DNA of 64,000 nucleotides from Ceratotherium simum simum (GCF_000283155.1 NW_004454160.1:4440845-4504844), one strand, 5' to 3'. Positions 20,700-34,159 are shown, counted from the first letter of the stretch. Program-made: numbers and translations. Notes: generated from the sequence alone by a model not told the origin.

Positions 20700-21180
20700 A
20701 GCTCTTGGAACGTACAACGAACCACCCCAAACTTAGTGGCATAAAACGACCAACTTGTTATTATGCTCACAGAACCTGTGGGCATGGCTCTTACCTGCCC
20801 TGCTGTGTCTGCAGTGCCCCCCGGAAGACTTGCGTAGCTGGAGGGATGCTGGGTGCTGGGAGAGCTGGTCCTGGAGATGGCAACTTTGCTCGCAGGCTGG
20901 ATGCCTGCACTGGGGAGGCTGGAGAACTGTCGACCGCAGTGCCCCACACAGCCTCTCTATGGGACTGGGCTACTCACAGTGTTGGGCTTCCTTTTGAGAG
21001 GGAGGGTCCAGGGAGGGGGTCAGAGAGCCAGTGTTCCAAGAGAAACAGGTGCAGCTGCCTGGCTTTTGATGACCTAGCCTCAGGAGTCCATAGCATCACT
21101 TCCACTGCTCGCAACTGGTCAAAGCCCAGATTCCAGGGGAGGGGACTAGACTTCACCTCTTGATGAGAAGTGTGTCAAAG
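20700..21180 (+). mobile_element. Ancient interspersed repeat, family not assigned
   Basis: It begins gaacgtacaacgaaccaccc followed by cttagtggcataaaacgacc, a start shared by many copies in mammalian genomes. The overlapping open frames here are a by-product of GC-rich sequence. I cannot place the subfamily. Confidence 0.4.
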
Positions 21181-21361
21181 AATTGGCAGCCTTTTTAAAA
21201 CACCTCCATGATGTGCCCGGGGCAAGTCAGAGCAGGGTTACTGTAGACATGAGTTTTATAGTTAGAAGAAGACCCAAGTCACCTTTAATACTGTTCACGT
21301 GAAGCGGTCTACTGCCTGTGTGTCTCTGGGCCTCATAAGAGAAAGAGCTCTGGTGCACATG

Positions 21362-22758
21362 GGAGAGCATTACTCACAACAGCCAAGACATGGAAACAAC
21401 CCCAGTGTTTGTCGACAGATGAATGGATAAAGAAAATGTGGTATAGACATACAATGGGATATTATTCAGCCTTTAAAAAGACAAAGATCCAACCATTTTC
21501 AATAACATAGATGAAACTGGCAGACATTTTGCTAAGTCATAGAAGGACAAATACTGCACAATTCCACTTAAATGATATGTCTAAAATAGTCAAACTCATG
21601 GAAGCAGAGAGTACAATATGGTTAACAGGGGCTGGGGGAAAGAGGAGATGGGAGGTTGTTGTTCAACGGGTATAAAGTTCAGTTATGCCAGACGAATAAG
21701 TTCTAAGAGATCCCCCATGCAACACAGTGCCTATAGTTAACAATGTGGTATTGTGCACTTCAGAATTTGTTGAGGGTAGATCTCATGTTAAGTGTTCTTT
21801 TTTTCCCAGCTTTATTGAGATATAATTGACATATAATATTGGGTAAGTTTAAGCTGTACAACAGGATGATCTGATACATGTATGTATTGTGAAATGATTA
21901 CCACAATAAGGTTAGTTAACACTTCTATCATCTCACATAATTACCTTTTTTTGCATGTATGTGGTGAGAACATTTAAGATCTACTCTCTTAGCAACTTTC
22001 AAGTATATAATACAGTATTGTTAACTATAGTCACTATGCTGTACATTAGATCCCCAGAACTTATTCATCTTATGACTGGAAGTTTGTACCCTTTGACCAA
22101 CCTTTCCCCATTTCCCCCACTCCCAGCCCCTGGCAACCACCATTCTACTCTCTGTTTCTATGAGTTTGGTTTTTTTAGATTCCACATATAAGTGAGATCA
22201 TACAGTATCTATCTTTCTCTGTCTGGCTTATTTCATGTAACATAATGTTGTCAAGGTTCATCCATGTTGTTGCAAACGGCAGGATTTCCCTCTTTTTATG
22301 GCTGAATAATATTCCACTGTGTGTATATACCACATTTTGTTTATCTATTCATCTGTCGATGGACACTTAGGTCGTTTCCGTGTCTTAGCTATTGTAAATA
22401 ATGCTGCAATGGTCATGTGGGTGCAAATATCTTTTTGACGTAGTGTTTTTGTTTCCCTTGGATATAATCCCAGAAGTGGGATTGCTGGATCATATGGTAG
22501 TTCTATTTTTAATTCTTTGAGGAAACTCCATACTATTTTTCATAGTGGCTGTACCATCATGTTACGTGTTCTTACGTCAAAAAACAAACAAAGGAACACA
22601 AGGAAACTTTAGAAGGTGTTGGATGTGTCTATTATCTTGATTGTGGTGATGGTATGATGGGTCTTTGCATATGTATGTCCAAACTCATCAACTTGTATAC
22701 ATTAAATATGGGGAGTTCTTTGTATATCAGTTATACATCAATACAACTGTTTTAAAAA
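21362..22758 (+). mobile_element. L1 3' end split by a second L1
   Basis: The left part runs from the ORF2 end (aacagccaagacatggaaac, gaatggataaagaaaatgtg) into the 3' UTR up to 21799. The right part (22574-22758) continues the same 3' UTR: gattgtggtgatggtatgat, aactcatcaacttgtataca and atatcagttatacatcaata. The interruption is the minus-strand L1 between them. Confidence 0.9.
21800..22557 (-). mobile_element. L1 3' end nested in another L1
   Basis: The reversed L1 starts with its tail (ttctttttttcccagctttattgag on this strand, A-rich on its own) and runs back into the ORF2 end (gtagttctatttttaattct). It is bracketed by 16-bp duplications catgtta(a/c)gtgttctt at 21784-21799 and 22558-22573, one mismatch. 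Confidence 0.92.
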
Positions 22759-22759
22759 A

Positions 22760-23875
22760 CCAAACGAATGAGCTCTCCAGAAGGTCCCTGGAAAGGGGGC
22801 TGCATCCCAGGCCTCCACCCCCTGTTGCTTTTGTCTGTAAATATATAACTAATCCCCCCTCTCTCCCCATGGGGGACAGGGCAGTGTTGGGTGCCAAACT
22901 TGTGCCAAGTATGTATTAATAAACCCTGAACCATATTGGCAGCTTTGTGGTTTTCTGCAGCCTTTTGCAGCCTGGAAAATGTTTTCCGATTAGAAACCCC
23001 TGCTGTTTTATCTATTACGTGTGAAACCGAGTAAGTCTCCACATGTCCACTGGGGGTTGGTGAGTAACATCAGAGTGTGCAGCGAGGGGAAAGGAATTAA
23101 AAAGGGAGCTAATGTCGTCCATGGGGAATAGCTGGGGAAAGAAGAAACCATTCTGGAGGAGAAGGGCTGCAGAAGGGCTTTTTGCCATGTATTATGCCCC
23201 TCGAGGCATGAGCACAGGTCGGCTGTCCGTGCCCACAACACGTAAAAGGCAGCTGCAGAGAATGTTATACTGTGGGCTGACTCACAGGGGGAAAATTTTA
23301 TCTCACAGGCAGATTTGATTTCCTGAGAGCTATACGCTTGCTTTTCTTCTGCTCAAACAGCCCACAATCTCATGTGGGAAAAACTCAGAGTTTTACTGGC
23401 TTTCAGAGGAGAGGGAATTGGAAATGTTAGATAGAGACCACATGGACCAGGATTTCATAGCGCTCCCCCAGGGCTGTGGATGAGGGCCAGGCCATGAAGT
23501 TGCAGATCCGTGGACAGAAATGCAAAATTGAGATGTGGAAGAACTGTGGGCTGGGAACCAGGAGATGTGGGCTCTGGGCCCTGCTTTGTCACTCTCCTCC
23601 TCCGAACCGCCTTTTCCCTGTAATATGGGGTACGCAAGATTTTCCGTTCATCTGGCAAAACCAATGTGAGTATCTAAGGGGGCAGAGTATGTGACACTGC
23701 CTTGGGACTCAAAATGGGTGGTCACAGGTCAAGTTATATGGGGGTGTAACTTAAAATCTGACCAAAGCCGAGGTATTCACTTGTTCACTTTCTAAGCAAG
23801 TATTAACTGAACGCTGTATTAGAACACTTTGTCTGCAAGTGGCATAAAGCCAACTGAAAATACCTACTCCAAGTT
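22760..23875. other. Intergenic, no gene seen
   Basis: No exon or recognised repeat family apart from a possible MIR remnant near 23540-23660 (gggaaccaggagatgtgggctctgg-like). Confidence 0.45.
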
Positions 23876-23877
23876 TT

Positions 23878-24300
23878 GAAGAGGGTCAAAAGGTACAAAC
23901 TTCCAGTTACAAAATAAATAAGTCATGGGGATGTAATGTACAGCATGGTGACCATAGTTAATAATATTGTATTACTTATTTGCAAGTTGCTAAAAGAGTA
24001 GATCTTAAAAGTCCTCCTCACAAGAAAAATAAAAAATTTTGTAACTATGTACGATGACAGATGTTAACTAGATTTATTGTGGTGATTATTTTGCAGTACA
24101 CACAAATATCAAATCATTATGTTGTACACCTGAAACATACAATGTTATATGTCAATTACACCTCAATAAAAAAAATTTTTTTTTAAGTTAAACATAAAGT
24201 TACCATATGATCCAGCAATTCCACTCTTAGGTTGTTACCTTAGAGAATTGAAAACATTTGTCCACACAAAACATGTAACATCAGACTTAGTGGTGATATA
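23878..24300 (+). mobile_element. L1 3' end plus adjoining L1 fragment
   Basis: The first part (to about 24185) has caaacttccagttacaaaat, gggatgtaatgtacagcatg, gtgaccatagttaataatat, gttgtacacctgaaacatac and cacctcaataaaaaaaattt. A second piece follows: accatatgatccagcaattc. Confidence 0.85.
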
Positions 24301-24349
24301 GTGAGCGTTTTCCCTAAAAAAAGGAAATACCTTTCTCAAAATAGGGAAG

Positions 24350-25120
24350 TGATTAGCTCATTCATTTATTCATTCAGTCTATAAATTGACAACACTTTTT
24401 TGAGTACCTGCTATATGCCAGTTGCTGTTCTAAGAATTGATATATAGCGGCAAATAAATCAGCCTCAGTTTCTCATAGGATATATATTCTGATGGGGAGA
24501 TACAGACAATAATAGCCACGTAAGCATATAATTTTTCAGGTGGTGGTAAGTGCTATAAAGAAAAATGAAGCAAGGCAAGGAGATACAGAGTGACATGGAA
24601 GTGTCCTTTTAGGGAGGACTGGTCAGGGATGACCTAACTGAATAGGTAACAGTTGAGCAGAACACTGAAAGAAAGAGGGAGGCAAACCAAGCAGCTCTCT
24701 GACGGAGGAGCATTCCAGGAAGAGGGATCAGCAAGCGCAAAGGCCCTGAGGTAGGAGTTAAAAACCAGTGAGGCTGGAGTGGGCTGAGCTAGGGCAACAG
24801 TGGTAAGAGATGAAGTCAGAGGGGAGCAGGCAGGTCATGCAGGACCTGTGCGTCAAGGTGAGGATCTTGGAGTTGAATGGAGAGCCTTTAGAGGGTTCTG
24901 AGCAGAGCAGTGGTATTATCTGGCTTATGGTTATTCTCTGTGGAGAATAGCACATAAGGATAAGAGTGGAGGCAGGGAGACCAGTGTGAAGGCTATTGCA
25001 GGGTCTGAGCCAGAGGACCAGGAAGGTAGCAGCAGACATACAAGAAAGGGTTGGATTGTGGATATATCTCAAAGGCAGTGCTGGTGGGATTTGCTTATGG
25101 ATTGGATGTAGGGTGTAGGT
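24350..25120 (-). mobile_element. L2-like LINE, long reversed copy
   Basis: The order tttgagtacctgctatatgc, tggtggtaagtgctataaag, gagcattccaggaagaggga, gcaaaggccctgaggtagga, ggagagcctttagagggttc and tggattggatgtagggtgta follows a reversed L2 3' region over about 750 bp. Confidence 0.75.
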
Positions 25121-27270
25121 GTATGACAAAAGTTTAGGAGTGGTCCATGTACAGCTGGATCCATGAGCTCGAATAATAAAATCAGGACTCTTTGTCTTTC
25201 TTTATCCTTAGCTCTGCTTTCTTCTGTATTGGCTTCCTTTTCAGGCTGGCTCTTGCACATGGTGGTAAAGATGTCCACCAGCACCTCATGACCCACTTTG
25301 GGAAGCTCTCTCAGAAGGACAAGGAAGCTTTTTGTTCCAAAAGTCTTCAATAAATGTCCTCTCTAATCCATTGGCTTGAACGAGGTCATGTGCTCACCCC
25401 TGAACCAATGAAAATAGCCAGGGGATGGAATGGCACTGACTGTGTTGGGCCTAAGCCACATGCTCCATACCTAGAGTGATGGGTAGAGTTAGCTTTACTT
25501 CAGTGCATGGGGAGATGCAGATACTGGAAAGAAAACCAAGCGTGGTTATAGAGAGAAGGGACCTGGATGTGGGTTGCTACCATGATGTCCACTGCAAGCA
25601 GGGACTGTTTAACAAGGGCGTCCAGAGCAAATGGAAAGGGTACATATCAAAGATGCAAACTGGTGAACTATTACGTGTGGAGGTTGAGGGAGAAGGGAGG
25701 CTGGAGATATTTCTAGAATAATTTGAGCAATGATGTTCATAGAAATGGGGACCATGGGATCCAAAGCATGTTTACGCTGCAAAGGGGTGAGAAGATGAGT
25801 TCGATTTCGGACATGTGAGAGAGACACGTAAGTGACTAACCACAAGTCAAGGCAGAATGAAATAGATGTTAAATGAGGAGAATAAGCAAAGTACACAGGG
25901 GAAGCTATAATCGTGGTGTCTGCAGGTCAGAAATGGAGACATGGACAATAGTCATGTAGACATTTAGCTCTGGCTCCCAACAGACCAGGAGTGGAGTTTC
26001 CCTGTCATTGATAACGAGCACTTAATTATCCACAGCACTGACCCCGCTAGGTGTGCGGCATCTTTTTAGTTGTTAGCTTCGCCACTGGTTTGTGTACCTG
26101 AGCTGCTAATGGGTAGCCCATCTGACTGCACGTTTCCCTCCTCCTTCTTGCCCCAGGCATAGCCTTCTGTTCAAGCAGTGAAACAGCCAGGGGAAGAATC
26201 ACTTGCAGTTCCAGAGCAAAGAGCACTTCGTTGGCTGCAGACAGAGAAACCACAGTGGTTTTCGGGGGAGAAACAAGTGGAGAAGAGGGGGAGTCCACCC
26301 ATAACTAAAGCCCAGCCCAGCACTTCTGCTAAAGGAGAAGCAAAATACAATCAGTGCAACTTCCTCCAAGACCAGTGAGAGACCCACGGAGAAAGAAAGA
26401 CACTCCTGTCTACGGAGGAAAGGGGAGAATGAAACGAGAATAAGCTGCATCAGGTGAAGCTTCCTGGGTAAAGATAAGAGTGGGGAAAAATCGGAATTAG
26501 ATCACACCAGCCAAAGCAATTGAGAATAAGATGTGCTTTTAAGAATATCAGGGGAAAGGAGATTATGGAGAGGAAATAAGACTTAATAAATGCAGAGGAC
26601 CATGAAATTAATGATGACCACAAGTGGCTGAAATACCCAATTCATTCTTTGTTAGCCTTTAACTAGGAAAACAAAGAAAAGAAATTGAGCAATTAAAAAG
26701 TAAGGACAACTTGAAAGAAGAGAAAAGTAGATGCTGGCAGGGAGGAGGTGTCCCCCTGGGGTCCTGCAGACTGTTCCCTGGGAAGCAAACACTCCAGGGT
26801 TCACAGAGCAGCCCCAGCCCCGCATTTGCACTGGGGGGGTGAGCACGGTGCACTCGGTTTCCTGAGTTTGATGAACTGACAGAGCTGAGGAAAGAGAGTA
26901 GAGTGAGGAGGGGAAAATGGGAAGGAGAGACTCAGGCCAGGCACCCATAAGCCATGATGAGTTTGGAAGCATCATGTTGGCCTCTAACTAAACTGTGAGG
27001 AAGTTCAGCTGGTCTTCAGCAGCGCCCCTCCCAGCACATTCTTCTCGCCCTCCCTCCCTCTCTCCTTCCTCCTCAAGTGCTTACATCCAGTGTTTAGTGC
27101 ACGTCTGTTGGCTTATTCCCTGTGAAGAGCCCACCCACAAGATTGTCATGCTTTTGAGAGATGAGAGGAAGTACAGTGAATTGGAGAACGCTGAGCAAAC
27201 AGTTGTTTGTCCTTTTTTGCTTAAGTGAGGAGATCAAGTAGATTTCTATGACTTGCAACCAAAAGTCCCG
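25120..27270. other. Intergenic, old repeat remnant then unrecognised sequence
   Basis: The first 250 bp (atcaggactctttgtctttc, ggctggctcttgcacatggt) resembles a dispersed mammalian repeat that I cannot name. The rest shows no exon; the short open frames have no protein-like features. Confidence 0.4.
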
Positions 27271-28640
27271 ACTAATGCAGCCAGGTACTCTGATGGGCAC
27301 TGGGGTTAAAAGGTGTGAAGATAGGGCACTGCTCTCAAAGAGCTCCCAGCTCCGTAAGAGAGACATCAGATAAACAAATCTTTGCAATGTGGTATGATGA
27401 ACACAATAATCGTGGATGTATGGAAAGGCGTCCTGACAGCTCAGAGGAGGAAGAAGCAACTCTGCTAGGGTAGCCAGTGAGGGCTTCTAAAAGTCTCTTG
27501 TGCTTGCTTCTGATGGATGACTAGGATTTTGACAAGTGACAAAGGAGCACTTTTCAGACAGCAGGAACCCCATGTGCAAAGGCCAAGGGGCACCAAGACT
27601 GTGTGGCATCCAGTACATACATTGTTCCCTTTCCTTTCTAAATCTTTCCAGTATCTCCACCCTCTGGATGCCTAATATTCTCTTGTAACTCCAACGTTTC
27701 TTGCTAGAGAGAGAGTTTTAGGAATAGAGTGAACTGTTGGCTAAACTCAAATATTAGGAATATCCTCACTTCCCTTAACTACATTACAAAGAAGACTCAA
27801 ATGTGAGGACAATGCTTAAACAAGCAATAGACTTTCTGACTTGGTGGTTACAGAGGTTTGGGGGTGGTAGGAGTGGGGATTCAGGGCTGGAGAGTGCCAC
27901 ATGGGTGACCTCCTCCTGTGTCTAGATGGCTCTTAGGCCACTGGAAGGAGCTGGAAGCTCAGAGCCCCTCACACAGCTTCTTCTCCTCATTCCTTCATTC
28001 AAGCCATGCCAAGTACACCAGACATGGCTCCTGCCCTTGCAGAGACTAAATCATCACGGAAACAGAGGCACAATGGCAAAAGGAGAAGCTGCAAACAGGA
28101 AAGAGAGGCATGGGCGCTGTGACTGTGGACCCCAGGGGGCCACAATCTGGGCAGGAAGGTCAGGGGAGGCCTCCTGGGATGGATGGGAAGGAGTGTAAGC
28201 CTTTACTAGGCCAAGAAGGGTGAGAAGAGCATCCTTCCCTCCAAGGCCAAGAGAAGAGCAGGGGCAAAAGCCCTGTGGTGGGAGGACAGGTAGGTGGAGG
28301 GAAGGTTGGTGTGACTGGAACCGAGAGCAAGGGCTGGGGTTGGGGCAGGAAGTGAGACAGAAGTGGAGAAGTCACAGTGCCACGCAGGCAGGGCTGAGGC
28401 CCAGATTCTTTATCCAACAGCAATGGGAAGCCACTGAGAAACGTAAGCAGCGGGGTGACAGGATGGGTTCTAATCTGTGTAAAAATTGGAGTGAGCCCAT
28501 GTGGCGTGGGCGCGGGTTCAGATGACAGATGACGGTGGGGCTTGGATTAGTGTGGAGGCAGTGAAGACGGACGGAAAGTGGGCAGGATGTGGTGGATGAT
28601 TGAATATGGTGGCGTGGGGTGGGGTATGGAGAGGAAGATA
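27270..28640 (-). mobile_element. L2-like fragments
   Basis: Reversed L2-like words occur at 27290-27600 (gcactgctctcaaagagctc, gagagacatcagataaacaa) and 27985-28600 (caagccatgccaagtacacc, aatgggaagccactgagaaa, agcggggtgacaggatgggt). Confidence 0.6.
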
Positions 28641-29096
28641 TCGCACCTCTGGTTGGAGAGAGGTGCCATTAACTAAGACAGGGACGCTAGAAGAGGACAT
28701 ATGGCCTCATTCTGCCTCGGCTCCCCTTGTTCCTGCACGTGGACCTGCCCGAGGACCATTTGGAGGGGCCAGTGCTGTCACCATCGCCCTGATTGACCTC
28801 CAGGCCTCTGTTTTGATAATCAACAGGCCACATCATGTCCTGTTTGCCCAGTGGAGGGAACGTGGCAGAGCTGGGCAACAATAAGACCTTGAGGCTGTGA
28901 CCGCGATTGTCATTCTATACTGTTTTTGCCCCCTTTTTGTGTGTGTGTGTGGGAAGAGAAAAGGTTAATGCTCAAGAAAAAAGAACTAAGAAGGAGCGAT
29001 CGACTTGGCAAAACATATTGAAGAGTTCTATGATCAATCATTCATGCAATGTTGGAATTTAAAGTAAAGGAATCTTGGTAAAAAAATAAAAATCTT

Positions 29097-29405
29097 GGGC
29101 TGGCCCCGTGGCTTAGCGGTTGAGTGCACGCGCTCCGCTGCTGGCGGCCCGGGTTCGGATCCCGGGTGCGCACCGACACACCGCTTCTCCGGCCACGCTG
29201 AGGCCGCGTCCCACATACAGCAACTAGAAGGATGTGCAACTATGACATACAACTATCTACTGGGGCTTTGGGGGGGAAAAAAAAGGAGGAGGATTGGCAA
29301 TACATGTTAGCTCAGAGCTGGTCTTCCTCAGCAAAAAAAAAGAGGAGGATTAGCATGGATTTTAGCTCAGGGCTGATCGTCCTCACAAAAAAATAAAAAT
29401 TAAAA
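29097..29405 (+). mobile_element. ERE SINE, young-looking copy with doubled tail module
   Basis: The head ggctggccccgtggcttagc, the B-box-like GGTTCGGATCC and the still CpG-rich body are well preserved. After ggggctttgg it carries two similar modules (29285-29330 and 29342-29386), each with gaggaggatt...ttagctcag...tcctca. An A/T-rich target (aaaaataaa..tctt) flanks it. Confidence 0.92.
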
Positions 29406-29589
29406 AAAAAAATAAAAAATAAATCTTTTTGACAGCTGTTAAAACACCCCCTGCTTCAGCGTTTCCAATCCCTGGGAGCAAACGGTCTCAGAAAGCAGCT
29501 GGTTCCATCGTCAGAGGGCTCTGATAGCAGGAGAGAGGGTTTTCTTGTATGGAGTCAGGATTTATCTCTGAGCAACTTCCACCCATTTG

Positions 29590-29720
29590 TCTTGGTTCCA
29601 TTCTCTGGAGGCAGAACAGGTCAATGTCTCTTTTAAAATGTGGTGCCCAGAGAGAGCACAAGACTCCAAATGTGGTCTGTTTTAGTCGAAGCCCTGTTGG
29701 GGAATTTAGAGGGGAAAAAA
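29590..29720. mobile_element. Possible L3/CR1-type LINE fragment
   Basis: The run aggtcaatgtctcttttaaa, atgtggtgcccagagagagc and acaagactccaaatgtggtc resembles the conserved 3' part of CR1/L3 elements. It is short and diverged. Confidence 0.5.
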
Positions 29721-29739
29721 TAAAGCCACTGACTTAACC

Positions 29740-31380
29740 AGCTTTAAAAAATGACAGTCAAAGGAAGTGTCCATAAGCAGAAGCTTAGAATTATAAGCTA
29801 AAGGGGGCCTTTGAAAATGCCCAGCTTGTCACTTTCCCCAAAGAGGAAAATCACACCTAAACCTGCCCAACCAGAGATGCTGACCTATTTTTTAAGATCT
29901 CTAAAAGCAAGCATTCCGTGGATGTTTATTGCAGAGAGATTTCTTACAAAGTGATCATTATAAATATTTTCAAATCAGTGTTTTCTAGTGGACTAATTTG
30001 TTTGTACATTTACCTCTCTCTTGCTATTATCTCTTTGACCACATAAATTGTCTTCCTAATGAAGCCACCTATTGTATCAAATTCCAGGAAAGCATGTTCT
30101 TCTGCTCCTGTAGTGTGTCCATTCCTACCGCATTAGTTAACCACACTTCCTCTCTTCTGTTCCTCTTTTTTGTGTGGGCTCTGCACTATTTATCCTTGTA
30201 TTGTTGCATAATGCTTTGTGTGATGGATGTGTTCTCAAAACTGTGTGCAAATCTAATCTTTGTAAATTGAGTCTCTCTTCAATTAGAAGTGCCTTCCAAA
30301 GGCACTTCCAGCGTCATTATTTAAAGGTGCTCTATGGGAGGTGGCCTGGTAGAATGGGAAACACGACCTTTGGAGTCAGACACTCACACAGCCCAGCTCT
30401 GGGTCTGCCTCTTCCAAGCTGTGTAACCTCAACTGTGACTAATCTATCTGAGCCCTGGTTTCTAATCTGTGAAATGGGGATAATAATGCCCCCATAAAAT
30501 GTTGTTGTAGAAAATAAATAAGCAAAGCAAAATGTCTGCAACCTAGGAAATAGATATGCCTTTCTCTCTTTAAAGGGAAGAATCATTTTTTAAAGTGAAT
30601 AATCTTTTCAAAAACCTGTTTTGCAAGTTCAGATGTTTCTGATCACACATTCTTAAAGCAGGACACAAGCATATATTGATTTCACTCTCTGACTTGGGAA
30701 GCTTCCCACCAAACCTCTTCTTGGATTCCCCACTTTTGAACCCCACCCTGTTCTGGGCAGAATTTCCTGTCTGGTCGCTCACAGAAGTTAACAGCTGCAG
30801 GGCTGCTGGCTGCCTTGTCAGATCCCTGCTTTCAGCCACCGTGCTTGAGCTCTCGAAGCTTAAGTCCCATTCCTTCTGTTCTCACTCTTCTTTACATGTC
30901 TCCTTCTGAATAGCTTTACCTGCTCTTTTCCATGTTATTTGGGTCTTTTTTGTTCTCCCAAAGCTCTTCTCCAGAAAGGTGGGACGTTGTATCCACTTGA
31001 ATCACCCATCTGTCCTTATCTGACTTTGAGGTCCTTGAAAGACCATGTCCACAGGCCAAGTACAGTGCATGAACAAATGGCTAGCAACTCTCACTGGGAA
31101 GTTCTTTCTACAGACTGACATAGGCAGCAAGTCACTTCAACTCTCTAGGATTCCATTTGTCATCTGTAAAATGAGGAAATACAACGATAGCAGTGGTTTC
31201 CAGGCTGGAGTTCCTAGTCCATAGGGATTCACAGCAGGAGAAATGGAGAAAACTACTCTGAATGTAGTTAAAAGCTCAAAAGAAAGTGTGCATTTACCCA
31301 GTTAAGGCTGTACCGGCTACTGCAAAGACTGTGTCTTGATCTGGCGGGAAGGACATCAATTCTATGCGATATCCCAGGTA
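29740..31380. other. Intergenic, one MIR, no gene seen
   Basis: A plus-strand MIR lies at about 30345-30530 (gaccttttggagtcagac-like start, aagctgtgtaacctcaactg, atctgtgaaatggggataat). The remaining sequence shows no exon or recognised element. Confidence 0.55.
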
Positions 31381-33120
31381 AAATCATGTGGCTTGGCATG
31401 TGCATCGGTCAGGATTCTTGGCGGCAGAGGATAGAAACCAAGTCTGACAGACTTAAACAAAAAACAAGTGCACTGGAAAGATGTCAGCTAGCTCCAGAAG
31501 AAACAGAAAAGTGGGAGGGCCGGGATCGGAAAATGGGCAGGAACCGGGGAAAGCTGAGCAGCGAGGCGCTCAGCCAGGGTCACCCCACAGCAGCAGCCCA
31601 GTTGGGGTGCCTCTGGACACCACACGCTGATCCACTGGAAGCACCACTCTAGGCCACAGGGTGCTGCCCAGTGGGATGAATTCCAAACCATGGCTGCTGC
31701 TTTGTGTCACTCACTCTGGGTGCAGAGTCCCATGTGAGACCACCCAGTTGGCTAATCTTAAGCTTTCTGTGCTCACATCCAGCTGCTAAAGGACAGAAAC
31801 AGCGAGTATCAGGTCTTCAGAGACTTTATTCTATTAGGAGAATTCCCCAAATGTAGAAAGAGGATCAACTGCAGGGCAGCCCCCAAATGACAAATGTCCA
31901 CTATGATTGTTAAATGTTTGTCATGATGAGTAAATCAATTAGAACTTAATCAATGGGGGGGGGACTTATTTTGAAACATAGGATCTATGGAAGAAAAAAT
32001 AATGAACAGGCTTAATGATAAATAAAAAAAGAAGACCATAGTAGATGATTTCTAATATCACTTCCAGGCTCAGGTGCCCCCTGCAGGCAGAATGGAGGAA
32101 CAAGCACTGAACTGATTCTCTCAAGCTCTTTCTTTCATCAAATATGTGCCATAAAAACCTGGACTTGTAGGATTAATCACTGCTTAGGAATAATCAGCCA
32201 CAGCTGATATTATGCTCTGCTACATATAAGAAAAATAAAAGGAATAATGGCATAAATATGATATGGAGTCTTTTATAGAAAAGAAATCTGGAGGTGAGCA
32301 GTCCCAGGCTGTTAGGGTGGTTTCATAGTGCTCATAAACCCAGGCCTCTTTTATTTTGCTCTGCCGTCTTTAGTAGTTCAGAGCTTTCATTCACAAAGTA
32401 CCTCCTCAAGGCTGCTAGAGCTCCAGCCATCATGTCTGCATTCCAGATAAGAAGTAGGAGTAATGGTGAAGGGAAAAAAGACAAAAGGGTACGTATAAAC
32501 TGCCTGATCTCTCTTAAGACATCCTGAAAGTCAAAGCTAACAATGTCTGCTTATGCCTTATTCACCACCTCCATCTGCAGGACTGCCTGGGAAATATGGT
32601 CTTTTATCTGGGCACATTGCCACCCAAATGTTGAGTGGGAAACTAGCAGTCTTCGCCTCCCAGAGAAAGTCTCAAAGGTGATTAGAGGTAGTCAGAGGTC
32701 TGGTTTGGTGGCCATTGTCTCTCTCTCTGTCCCGCCTTCATCCCTCTCCCCAGTCAACTTTACATGGTATCACCTAAGACCATGGAAGCCTCAGTGGGAG
32801 AGACCAGCACAGGTGCCTTAGGAGCCACCTTTCTGAAACATCTGGAAGGTGGTTATGGGTCCCTTGAGATGCTTCCTAGAGAATAACAAAAACACTGAAC
32901 ACCTACTGAGTGTGTGCCTCCGCCAGGCACTATGTGAAGAGCTTTATCTCCACTCTCTCACCTCACCTCTCACCACTCCATGAAGGAGGCACAATTGTAC
33001 CCAGCCTGCAAACAAGGAAACCAAGGGTTAGTGACAACAAGTATTCTGTCCAGTCACAGTAACAGGAAGCCAGGATCGAAACCTGGGTCTCTCTGATGCC
33101 TGAACCTAAGTCCTAAACCA
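31380..33120. other. Intergenic, MIR at right end, no gene seen
   Basis: The left 370 bp starts like a dispersed repeat (gtcaggattcttggcggcag). The interior is unrecognised. A reversed MIR occupies about 32895-33115: gaacacctactgagtgtgtg, aacaaggaaaccaagggtta, aggatcgaaacctgggtctc. Confidence 0.55.
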
Positions 33121-33134
33121 GCACACTGCAGCTA

Positions 33135-33344
33135 TGCTATGCCATACGGTGGTCACTAGCCACAAGGAGCTATGGATATTTAGATTTAAATTAATTCAAA
33201 TGGAATTAAATTAAAAATGTAGTTCCTCAGTCATACTAGCCACATTTCAAGCGCTCAGTAGCCACATGCCACCATGTTAAATAAAAAAGCTACAGAACAT
33301 TTTCAACATCACAGAAAGTTCTATTGGACAATGCTATGGTAGAA
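33135..33344. mobile_element. hAT-Charlie-type non-autonomous DNA transposon
   Basis: It contains gtggtcactagccacaagga, aattaaattaaaaatgtagt, tcatactagccacatttcaa, gcgctcagtagccacatgcc and gttctattggacaatgctat, the standard order of a common hAT MITE. Confidence 0.8.
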
Positions 33345-33349
33345 GAATG

Positions 33350-34140
33350 GATCATTTCTGACTTCTATTCCTCATCAAAGATAAGGTGATGAGATATTCT
33401 CTTCCTTTCTCCAGCCTCCTTTCCTGTTTTCCAATTGCCCTGACTGTTATACTATACAGCCCAGCCACTCAAAGAGATGGAAGAAATTCTGAAAAAGAAA
33501 ATACCCATGAAAGTTGAAAAAGCAGCAAGTTGTGATACTTCTGCCGCTGCAGCACTTAACTTTGGGGCAGGGTAGCCATTGCGGGCGGCAGAGCTGGCTT
33601 CGCGTCGAGGATGCCCCCTGGAGTTTGCAGCCAGCTCAGCTCACAGGGTGACCCCTAGACTGTCATGAGTTCCCAAACACCAAGCTGCAGCCCTCTTATC
33701 TTTTAACTCCATCCTTTAGCTTTTATTCTCTCCTTTTCCCATTTTGGCACATGCCAAATGTGTTTCAGTTTAAACCTGTTCTTTTAAAAGGTTGCAAAAC
33801 TCCCAGCTGTTGCAAAGTCAGATTTTTAAGAACACATTTGCATCTTTTCTCAGTTGCTGCCTTAATTACACATAATAAAGGTATTTAGTTATAGAAGAAT
33901 AGCTGATGAGCCCAAACTATAATAAAAAGGTCTTGCCAAAAGCCATTTCCTTTGTCAAGAGAGAACTTGCTCAAAGACAGCAGGAAGCCATGATTCATTC
34001 TTATGCCACAAGTGTTACTACAAGAAATTCAGTTCAGTAGGAGTGGCTGTCACACAAACTTTAAGCAGCGACAGTGTCTCAGCCGTGTTCTGCAACCACC
34101 ACCAATTCCTCGACTGGAAATGTGTGACAAGAGAAGACCA
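33350..34140. other. Intergenic, no gene seen
   Basis: A mixture of GC-rich (33540-33680) and AT-rich sequence with no exon or repeat family that I can name. Confidence 0.4.
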
Positions 34141-34159
34141 GCGCCGTTTGTGACTGGTT

